11,175 bases of DNA, taken from assembly GCA_021296165.1 (NCBI GenBank), contig JAGWAW010000035.1, positions 1 to 11,175 of the forward strand, written 5' to 3'. Below the pieces are notes generated by a model. It made no database searches. It saw nothing but the letters and a program-made list of their open reading frames with translations, and had not been told where the DNA came from. The DNA is from Nitrosopumilaceae archaeon (GTDB lineage: Archaea > Thermoproteota > Nitrososphaeria > Nitrososphaerales > Nitrosopumilaceae). Both the position numbers and the translations under genes were made by a program. How positions within the stretch are numbered: position 1 is the first letter of the stretch; the number at the start of each line of letters is the position of its first letter. Positions 6,291 through 11,175 of the stretch are shown here, one piece after another.

Positions 6291-7249
6291 TGCATATCCC
6301 TCCGCAGCTCCCGGACACGCCGGGCAATATTAACCGATGAGATGCCGTGCGCCTCCAAAAGGTCTGGTATCTCCGAGTCCCGGGCCGACTCGCCGAAGGT
6401 GTCGCCCACCCCCAGCCGGCGCACCGGAACCGGGTACGACTCGCAGACAGACTCGGCGACGGCGGATCCCATCCCGCCGTGTACGTTGTGCTCCTCGCAG
6501 GTCAGGATGGCGCCGGTCTGGCGGGCAGCCTTCTCTATGGAGTCGCCGTCCAGGGGCTTGACCGAGAACATGTCCAGAACGCGGCAGGATATGCCCTCCT
6601 GGTGCAGCGCGTCGGCGGCATTCAGGGCCATCGACAATGTGATGCCGCACGCGGCTATGGTGCAGTCGGAGCCCTCCCTGGCCAAGACCGCCCGGCCAGG
6701 GGCCAGATCCTCTGACTCGTCATATATGATGTCGGTCTTAGAGCGGGCCATCCGCATATAGAACGGGCCGTACGTCTCGGCCATGGTCCGTGTAAGGTGG
6801 TACACGGAGACCGAGTCGGCCGGGACCAGGACCCTGAAGTTTGGTATGGCCCTCATGATGGCGATGTCCTCCAGCTGCTGGTGGGATCCGCCGTCGGGGC
6901 CCACCGAGAGCCCCCCGTGGGAGGCGACCAGCTTCACGTTGAGGCCACGGCCCGCCCCCCTGGACGGGTACGCCACGTTGTTCCGGATCTGGTCCACGGC
7001 CCGCCCGGGCAGGAATATGGCGTACGTGCTGGCGAAGGGTATCTTGCCAGAGTACGCCAGGCCGGCGGCCACAGAGACCATGTTTCCCTCGGCTATGCCT
7101 ACGTTGAATAGCCTGTCGGGAAACTTCCTGCCGAACCCGGCAGTCTTCAGGGAGTCGGTGGTGTCGGCGCCCAGCACCACTATGTCCGGGTTGGCCCTGC
7201 CCAGCTCCACCAAGGCCCGGCCGTACTCGGCCCTCATGTCCGGCGTCAT
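6287..7249 (-). CDS. Transketolase, C-terminal (pyrimidine-binding) subunit
   Basis: Second half of a split transketolase; it pairs with the N-terminal subunit to move two-carbon units between sugar phosphates using thiamine diphosphate. Seen: 320 residues. The catalytic glutamate that activates TPP is E54 in NVGIAEGNM. H111 (SHGGLSVGPDGGSH) and H123 lie in the active-site loop, and a C-terminal transketolase domain starts about 190 (TIAACGI, CEEHNVHGGMG). The frame is open well upstream, but the start chosen is the ATG at 7249-7247: it overlaps the upstream stop as ATGA, has GGAGG 10 nt upstream, and gives the usual family N-terminus; the extension reads as antisense-like, arginine-rich sequence. 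Alternative start at M5. Translationally coupled to both neighbours. Secure. Confidence 0.95.
   Translation of the reverse strand: MTPDMRAEYGRALVELGRANPDIVVLGADTTDSLKTAGFGRKFPDRLFNVGIAEGNMVSVAAGLAYSGKIPFASTYAIFLPGRAVDQIRNNVAYPSRGAGRGLNVKLVASHGGLSVGPDGGSHQQLEDIAIMRAIPNFRVLVPADSVSVYHLTRTMAETYGPFYMRMARSKTDIIYDESEDLAPGRAVLAREGSDCTIAACGITLSMALNAADALHQEGISCRVLDMFSVKPLDGDSIEKAARQTGAILTCEEHNVHGGMGSAVAESVCESYPVPVRRLGVGDTFGESARDSEIPDLLEAHGISSVNIARRVRELRRDMQ
6298..6303 (-). promoter_or_regulatory. Shine-Dalgarno site of transaldolase
   Basis: GGAGGG on the minus strand lies 7 nt before the GTG at 6290, inside the end of the transketolase C-subunit gene. It decides the GTG start and contrasts with the leaderless first genes. 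Confidence 0.55.
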
Positions 7250-8910
7250 AGTAGGCTTGCCTCCGCGGCCATCTCCCGTATGCTGTCGGCCTTTCCGCCC
7301 ACCGTGTGCAGGGCCGCCCACTTCTCCACCAGTTCCGGACCGCCCAAGCGATGCGCCTCCCGCAGCAGGCCCAGTCGCCTGGCCCCCAGAATCAGAGAGC
7401 GCATCTCGCGTATGGCCCTCCCCATGTCTGCCTGGCCCACCATCGAGCTGCCGCCCACGAACGTGCGTGCCCCGTCCGCAAAGCACCCGGCCACGTTGGA
7501 GGCGTTGACGCCCCCGTCTGCCTCTATCACGCCGCCAAAGCCGCGGTCCCGCAGGTACGCGGCGACCTCCTGCGTCTTCTGGTGGGACTCCTCGATGTAC
7601 GCCTGGCCGGATCTGCCCGGAACCACCGACATTACTATGAACTGGTCCAGCTTGGGGACGAACGCGTCCAGCCACTCCGGAACGGGCGTTGCGGGGTTTA
7701 CGGCTATGCCGGCGCCCACCTCGTTGGAGTGCAGGTAGTCCAGGATCTCGCCGAACTCGGAGGCGTCGCATGCCTCGGCATGTACGGTTATGATGTCGCT
7801 CCCGACCTCGGCGTAGCGGCGCACGCTCCTGACCGGCTCGGATATCATCAGGTGCGTGTCGAACGGGATGTCGGTTATGGGGCGCAGTTCCCGGATCTTT
7901 GCATGATCAAACGTAGTGTTGGGGACGAACGCCCCGTCCATCACGTCCAGATGGACAAAGTCGGCACCCGCCTCCTGGCACCGGGACACCTCCCTGTCCA
8001 GGCGCGCCATGTCTCCGGCTATGATGGAGGGGGCCACGGCCGCCTGGGACTCGAGCTCCCGAAGTATTATGGGAACGGTCTGGTGGGAGGGAGCCTTGCC
8101 GTGCCACTGGGGGTTGTCCTCCATGTGCTCCACCCCCCTGCCCTTGACGGACCTTGATACGATGATGACCGGCCCTCCCCGGTGGGCTAGGGCGCGGTGC
8201 AGAGCACCGTCCAGCTGCTCTATGCGGTGGCCGTCCACCTCTATCGTATGCCAGCCAAAGGCGCGCCATTTGTCGGCCGTCCTCCAGGCGGAGCGGTCGC
8301 CCCTAGCCGCCACCGGGTCCGGGCCGGGTACGGCGGCATCCAACGGCATCACCCCCTCCGTGTACGAGTCCTGCTGGACGTAGTTGCGGTCCAGTACGAC
8401 AACCAGGTTGTCCAGGCCGAACTTGGAGGCGGACATGGTGGCCTCCCATATCTGGCCCTCGTTGGACTCCCCGTCGCCCACCACCGCAAAGACGCGGCCG
8501 GGATTCTTGTCCAGCCTCAGGGCCAGGGCCACCCCCACCGAGTATGAGAGCCCCGTCCCCAGGGATCCGCCGCAGAACTCCACGCCGGGGCACTTCAGGT
8601 CAGGGTGCCCCTGCAGCCGGCTCCCCAGGGAGCGGAGCGTCTCCATCTCCGACTCCTTGATGAATCCTGATATGGCCAGGTACGAGAAGAGTCCCGGCGC
8701 CGCGTGCCCCTTGGAGAGGATGAGCCTGTCCCGCTCCTCCCAGAGGGGATCCGTTGGATCATACCTCATGTGCTTGAAGAGGCAGCCCATCGCCTCGGCC
8801 ATGGAGAAGGAGCCGCCGGGGTGGCCGGATCCCGCCGCGGCGGTGGCCCTCACCACCAGTGCCCGGGCCCGCAAGGCATTACGGCGTATACTGCAGTATC
8901 CGGAGCCCAT
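7246..8910 (-). CDS. Fusion of transketolase N-terminal subunit with ribulose-phosphate 3-epimerase
   Basis: Seen: one uninterrupted 554-residue frame. Residues 1-285 are the TPP-binding transketolase half: SGHPGGS 28-34, SKGHAAPG 66-73, and the TPP/metal motif GDGESNEGQIWEA 145-157, ending with WHGKAPS as stand-alone N-subunits do. Residues about 290-512 are a ribulose-phosphate 3-epimerase barrel: APSIIAGD 293-300, and the metal and catalytic residues H320 and D322 (HLDVMDG), H353 (DTHLM) and D465 (EADGG) are all present. Residues 513-554 are an extra tail I do not recognise. The product would therefore make xylulose-5-P and supply half of the transketolase that uses it. The ATG at 8910 has a TATA box 26 nt upstream; the stop overlaps the C-subunit start (ATGA). 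Split transketolase with a separate epimerase gene between the halves is known in Methanocaldococcus; here the epimerase is fused. An internal GTG (V292) could also initiate a free epimerase. Confidence 0.94.
   Translation of the reverse strand: MGSGYCSIRRNALRARALVVRATAAAGSGHPGGSFSMAEAMGCLFKHMRYDPTDPLWEERDRLILSKGHAAPGLFSYLAISGFIKESEMETLRSLGSRLQGHPDLKCPGVEFCGGSLGTGLSYSVGVALALRLDKNPGRVFAVVGDGESNEGQIWEATMSASKFGLDNLVVVLDRNYVQQDSYTEGVMPLDAAVPGPDPVAARGDRSAWRTADKWRAFGWHTIEVDGHRIEQLDGALHRALAHRGGPVIIVSRSVKGRGVEHMEDNPQWHGKAPSHQTVPIILRELESQAAVAPSIIAGDMARLDREVSRCQEAGADFVHLDVMDGAFVPNTTFDHAKIRELRPITDIPFDTHLMISEPVRSVRRYAEVGSDIITVHAEACDASEFGEILDYLHSNEVGAGIAVNPATPVPEWLDAFVPKLDQFIVMSVVPGRSGQAYIEESHQKTQEVAAYLRDRGFGGVIEADGGVNASNVAGCFADGARTFVGGSSMVGQADMGRAIREMRSLILGARRLGLLREAHRLGGPELVEKWAALHTVGGKADSIREMAAEASLL
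7260..7264 (-). promoter_or_regulatory. Shine-Dalgarno site of transketolase C-subunit
   Basis: GGAGG on the minus strand lies 10 nt before the ATG at 7249. It supports that start over the longer open frame. Confidence 0.5.
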
Positions 8911-8930
8911 CGCTCCGTGGCGAGGTCCGA

Positions 8931-8940
8931 AATTAATAAA
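8931..8940 (-). promoter_or_regulatory. TATA box of the pentose phosphate operon
   Basis: TTTATTAATT on the minus strand is centred 26 nt upstream of the ATG at 8910, predicting a leaderless first gene. Confidence 0.6.
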
Positions 8941-9135
8941 AATCTATATTCCAAGATGCGGGAAAGGCGCAGCGTATACACTTTATGATCCCAGATGCAG
9001 CAAGCATACATCCTCACCGGGTGCGGTTGCGTGTAAGCTTCCGGCTACAGGACCGCTTTTGGAGCGGCGTTGTCAAAAACGGGAAGTCAAAACAGGCAAT
9101 CGTGCCAGCGCCCAGTTCTGCTCAGAAATACGGCA
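8941..9135. other. Noncoding spacer between the pentose phosphate operon and the citrate synthase operon
   Basis: No frame here resembles a gene on either strand. It contains a second A/T-rich patch (AAAAATCTATATT, 8938-8950) next to the operon promoter, a short hairpin (CCGCT...AGCGG near 9053-9067), and the T tracts that probably end the citrate synthase transcript. No tRNA-like fold was seen. Confidence 0.5.
9072..9092 (-). terminator. Possible double T-tract terminator of the citrate synthase operon
   Basis: On the minus strand, two TTTTGAC words 14 nt apart (T4 and T5 tracts) lie 44-64 nt after the stop of the last gene. Consistent with an archaeal oligo-T terminator; no experimental support. 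Confidence 0.35.
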
Positions 9136-9519
9136 TCAGGGCCTCTCCAGCAGTGGCGTGGCCACGTTCTCTGATGGCCCTATGCCATACACCGACACGT
9201 CCAGACTCCTCTGTCCGATCAGCAGGTCGATGGAGCGCATGCGCCCGTCTATGAATGCGTCGCCGCTGGAGCGCGACTCCAGGTACGACACCATGGCGGG
9301 ATCGTCGATCATGAATTGCACCGCCCCGCCGTTCCGTACCGCAAAGACGCCTATGCCCCAGAACAGCCCCACGTGCAGGGCCACGAACCTGGCCTGCATT
9401 GGGGTTATCCTGTCGCGGTATATGCCGGCCTGCTCCCGCCACTGTTGCAGCGTCTCAAATGGTGTTCGTATCGCCCAAGATATTGTGCGGGAGTTGCCGT
9501 CGCTGTACAGCGATACCAT
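9136..9519 (-). CDS. Hypothetical protein following citrate synthase
   Basis: A 127-residue protein not recognised. The ATG at 9519 begins 4 nt after the citrate synthase stop, so the two are almost certainly one transcript. Longer frames upstream overlap citrate synthase and read as a proline/arginine-rich shadow, so they were not used. Seen: a soluble, mixed sequence with WAIRTPFETLQQW (15-27), MQARFVALHVGLFWGIGVFAV (41-61, moderately hydrophobic but containing R and H, so probably a buried helix rather than a membrane segment), and an acidic central part (IDDPAMVSYLES, 71-82). No signal peptide, metal-binding cluster or nucleotide motif. No clear Shine-Dalgarno site; initiation is probably coupled. 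Function unknown; position suggests a link to citrate synthase or simply read-through expression. Confidence 0.65.
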   Translation of the reverse strand: MVSLYSDGNSRTISWAIRTPFETLQQWREQAGIYRDRITPMQARFVALHVGLFWGIGVFAVRNGGAVQFMIDDPAMVSYLESRSSGDAFIDGRMRSIDLLIGQRSLDVSVYGIGPSENVATPLLERP

Positions 9520-9523
9520 GCCG

Positions 9524-10687
9524 CTACGCCCGCAGGTCGATGGGCTTGTACTCGCACCCCTGCGGCCCGCAGTCCTTTCCCACGTAGACGGCCTTGGGGC
9601 GGTACAAGGCGGGCTTGGGGGCGGCCTCTGCAAACTTCTCCTCTATGACATGGGCTGCCCAGCCGGCCACTCTGGATATGGCGAATATGGGCGTGTTCAG
9701 GTCCATGGGTATGTCCAGCATGTAGTATATGGAGGCGCTGTACAGGTCCACGTTGGGATAGATGTCCATCCCCTTCCGCCGCTTCATCTCGCGTATGGTG
9801 GCCTGCTCGACGCGCTCGGTGATGTCAAACCACGGCTGGCCCGTCTTGGCGGCCAGTTTTCGGGAGAGTTCCTTGAGCACCTGTGCGCGGGGATCGTAGG
9901 TGCGGTACACCGCGTGGCCCATGCCCATGATACGCTCGTTGCGGTCCATCCGCTCCTCTATCCACGACTCGACCCTGTCCACGTCGCCTATGTCCAACAG
10001 CATCTTCATCACCTCGTAGTTGGCTCCGCCGTGCAGCTCCCCGCTCAACGAGCCTATGGCGGCGCTGGACGCAGAGTACATGTGGGCCCTAGTGGATGCC
10101 ACCTGCCGCGCCGTGAAGGTGGACGCGTTGAAGGTGTGTTCGGCGTGCAGTATCAGGCAGACGTCGAATACGGCCTCCAGTTCCCGGTCCGGCTTCTCGC
10201 CGGACATCATGTACAGGAAATTGGCCGCATGTCCCAAGGAAGAGTCCGGATCCATCAGTTCCCGTCCGTTCCGAATGCGGTGCCAGCTGGCCACTATGGT
10301 GGGAACCTTGGCTATCAGGTTGGCTGCCCGGTCATAGCTGGACTCCTTGTTGGAGAACTCCTCGTCATAGTAGCCGGCCAAGGCTGCCACGAACGCCTGG
10401 AGCATGTCCATGGGGTCAGCATCCTTGCGCCAGTTTCCCATGTTCTTCTGCATCTGCTTGGGAATGAACCTGGCCTCGACCATCTTGGAGCTGAACTCGT
10501 CCAGCTCAGCCTTGTCCGGCAGATGGTCGTGGAGCAGAAGGTATGCGGTCTCTTCGTACGTAGAATGGCGGGCAAGATCCAGTATGTCAAATCCACGATA
10601 TATCAGCTTGCCCTGCTTGCCATCTATGTTGGATATGCGGGTGTCGGCCACCTCTATGCCCCGCAGCCCGATGTTTTTGGTCTCCAC
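9524..10687 (-). CDS. gltA: Citrate synthase
   Basis: Condenses acetyl-CoA and oxaloacetate to citrate in the cytoplasm, feeding the TCA cycle and 2-oxoglutarate/glutamate synthesis. Seen: 387 residues, typical of archaeal type I dimeric enzymes. Catalytic residues are H219 (GELHGGAN), H258 (GMGHAVYRTYDPRA) and D314 (PNVDLYSA). Substrate-binding HAEH at 181-184 and the arginines R267 and R339 (AISRVAGW) are present. The C-terminal tail has the usual YRPKAVYVG but then CGPQGC (373-378) before KPIDLR, a cysteine pair I do not associate with the family. A 2-methylcitrate synthase cannot be excluded by motif alone, but nothing nearby suggests propionate metabolism. The GTG start is 26 nt downstream of a TATA box. 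A MITE-like element is inserted just upstream of that promoter. Followed 4 nt later by an unknown gene. Confidence 0.95.
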   Translation of the reverse strand: METKNIGLRGIEVADTRISNIDGKQGKLIYRGFDILDLARHSTYEETAYLLLHDHLPDKAELDEFSSKMVEARFIPKQMQKNMGNWRKDADPMDMLQAFVAALAGYYDEEFSNKESSYDRAANLIAKVPTIVASWHRIRNGRELMDPDSSLGHAANFLYMMSGEKPDRELEAVFDVCLILHAEHTFNASTFTARQVASTRAHMYSASSAAIGSLSGELHGGANYEVMKMLLDIGDVDRVESWIEERMDRNERIMGMGHAVYRTYDPRAQVLKELSRKLAAKTGQPWFDITERVEQATIREMKRRKGMDIYPNVDLYSASIYYMLDIPMDLNTPIFAISRVAGWAAHVIEEKFAEAAPKPALYRPKAVYVGKDCGPQGCEYKPIDLRA

Positions 10688-10709
10688 TATCTGGCACTGT
10701 ACGCGGGTG

Positions 10710-10715
10710 TAATTA
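10710..10715 (-). promoter_or_regulatory. TATA box of citrate synthase
   Basis: TAATTA, within CTCTAATTAC on the minus strand, is centred 26 nt upstream of the GTG at 10687. It lies only 14-19 nt from the target duplication of the adjacent insertion. Confidence 0.5.
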
Positions 10716-10736
10716 GAGCTTTTTGTCAGCCTGGCG

Positions 10737-10753
10737 GTACATACTCAACCCCT
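10737..10753 (+). repeat. Left terminal inverted repeat of the MITE-like element
   Basis: Seventeen bases, exact reverse complement of 10882-10898. Preceded by the 8-bp duplicate GCCTGGCG. Confidence 0.9.
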
Positions 10754-10881
10754 CTTGTTATCTAGGCCTGATTTTGACGTGATGTGGGTGTCTCGGTCTT
10801 GCCAGCGGCGCAGAACGGCATCTATCGACAACATATGGCAGTATGTGGCGCCGACGTGTACAGCGCGCCTAAAATTAGCGA

Positions 10882-10898
10882 AGGGGTTGAGTATGTAC
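10882..10898 (-). repeat. Right terminal inverted repeat of the MITE-like element
   Basis: Seventeen bases, exact reverse complement of 10737-10753. Followed by the second GCCTGGCG. Confidence 0.9.
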
Positions 10899-10906
10899 GC
10901 CTGGCG

Positions 10907-11175
10907 GTATGTGGAATCCAAAAAGTTGTTCACCCCAAGCGCCATGGGCATATTTGCTGACGATGCAATATGATGTTACCGAGAGGCTGCATAGAAAATA
11001 GTGTAGGATGGCCGGCGCTGCATACCATATGGGTCCAAGCCGGCATCTGGCGGTGTCCCAGACTGGAATAATCACCTGACTTGGCAGACTGTGCGTCTGT
11101 GGTGCGCAGGACTCCCCTGGCGGCGGACTTCCCGCCGATTCGGACACCCTATTCGTCGGCTGCGTCAGATCCCGG
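10907..11175. other. Gene-free, hairpin-rich stretch at the window's right end
   Basis: No frame on either strand resembles a gene. Possible hairpins: GCCGGC at 11011-11016 pairing with 11039-11044 around a CCATATGG palindrome; CAGAC/GTCTG at 11085-11099; CGGCGG/CCGCCG at 11121-11137 with a 5-nt loop. The word GCTGCATA occurs twice (10986-10993, 11017-11024). No tRNA, rRNA or CRISPR pattern seen. May hold a small RNA or the upstream region of a gene beyond the window. Confidence 0.35.

Larger units (their letters stand above)
10729..10906. mobile_element. MITE-like insertion, 162 bp with 17-bp terminal inverted repeats and 8-bp target duplication
   Basis: The element proper is 10737-10898. 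It starts GTACATACTCAACCCCT and ends with the exact reverse complement at 10882-10898. It is flanked by GCCTGGCG on both sides (10729-10736 and 10899-10906). Imperfect inverted similarity continues inward (TAGGC at 10763-10767 against GCCTA at 10867-10871). Too short for a transposase; the open frames inside cross the element ends and look random. Perfect repeats suggest a fairly recent, non-autonomous insertion mobilised by a transposase elsewhere. The family cannot be named from this window. Confidence 0.75.

Noticed and set aside
5658..6761. Open + strand frame of 367 codons
   Set aside because: Antisense to transaldolase and the transketolase C-subunit; no motifs, and no promoter at the family spacing.
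7250..7771. N-terminal extension of the transketolase C-subunit
   Set aside because: It would overlap the conserved epimerase out of frame. The arginine/glycine-rich sequence is a shadow, and the ATGA overlap with GGAGG gives a better start.
9520..9633. N-terminal extension of the unknown gene after citrate synthase
   Set aside because: It overlaps the citrate synthase C-terminus and is low-complexity Pro/Ser/Arg sequence; the ATG at 9519 is cleaner.
8384..10765. Open + strand frame of 793 codons
   Set aside because: It runs antisense across transketolase, the unknown gene and citrate synthase, all with clear motifs. Long antisense frames are expected in GC-rich genes, and its protein resembles nothing.
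10745..10973. Two short opposing frames (68 and 72 codons) over the MITE-like element
   Set aside because: Both cross the element boundary, have no recognisable content and are of a length expected by chance.
10969..11080. Possible C/D box RNA (ATGATG near 10970, CTGA at 11077)
   Set aside because: The boxes are about 100 nt apart with no internal box pair or terminal stem; archaeal C/D RNAs are much shorter.
10875..11147. Minus-strand frame of 90 codons at the right end
   Set aside because: It runs into the MITE-like element, with no motif, no signal peptide and no promoter at the usual spacing.
1..11175. CRISPR array, tRNA or rRNA genes
   Set aside because: No regularly spaced repeats and no tRNA or rRNA signature seen in any intergenic stretch on either strand.

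Overview
The window looks like a high-GC marine ammonia-oxidising archaeon (Nitrososphaerota/Thaumarchaeota), most like Cenarchaeum. This is inferred from four things: two PEWVKSAAGWWADG-type repeats in a secreted protein, a domain I know mainly from Nitrosopumilales; archaeal-type genes throughout (split transketolase, transaldolase of the TalC type); a strong preference for ATA isoleucine codons despite high GC; and TATA boxes 25-27 nt upstream of six start codons, the spacing of leaderless archaeal transcripts. No database search was possible, so the species is not proven.

Layout, + strand first. 1-1075: C-terminal part of an AAA ATPase/DUF4143 gene with an in-frame stop near the window edge and clearly lower GC than its surroundings (probably a decayed, acquired gene). 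1148-1450: small Rieske [2Fe-2S] ferredoxin with a leaderless TTG start. 1614-2492: secreted protein with two near-identical domains. 2560-4721: nadE and cysS, overlapping by 4 nt. 4781-5623: cobalamin-binding protein with CarH-type photoreceptor signature residues and a non-MerR N-terminal domain.

On the - strand, converging on the cobalamin gene with only 10 bp between stops, is a non-oxidative pentose phosphate operon read 8910 to 5634. It encodes a transketolase N-subunit fused in frame to ribulose-phosphate 3-epimerase, then the transketolase C-subunit (ATGA overlap), then transaldolase (GTGA overlap). Together these interconvert ribulose-5-P, xylulose-5-P, ribose-5-P, sedoheptulose-7-P, erythrose-4-P and F6P/GAP, presumably to make pentoses in an autotroph. 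After a 225-bp gap, citrate synthase (10687 to 9524) is followed 4 nt later by a small conserved-looking unknown gene (9519 to 9136).

The right end (10688-11175) has no convincing gene. It holds the citrate synthase promoter, a 162-bp MITE-like element (17-bp perfect terminal inverted repeats, 8-bp target duplication) beside that promoter, and a hairpin-rich stretch of unknown role. The strongest leads are the CarH-like cobalamin protein, the transketolase/epimerase fusion, the MITE-like element, and the uniform leaderless promoter spacing.
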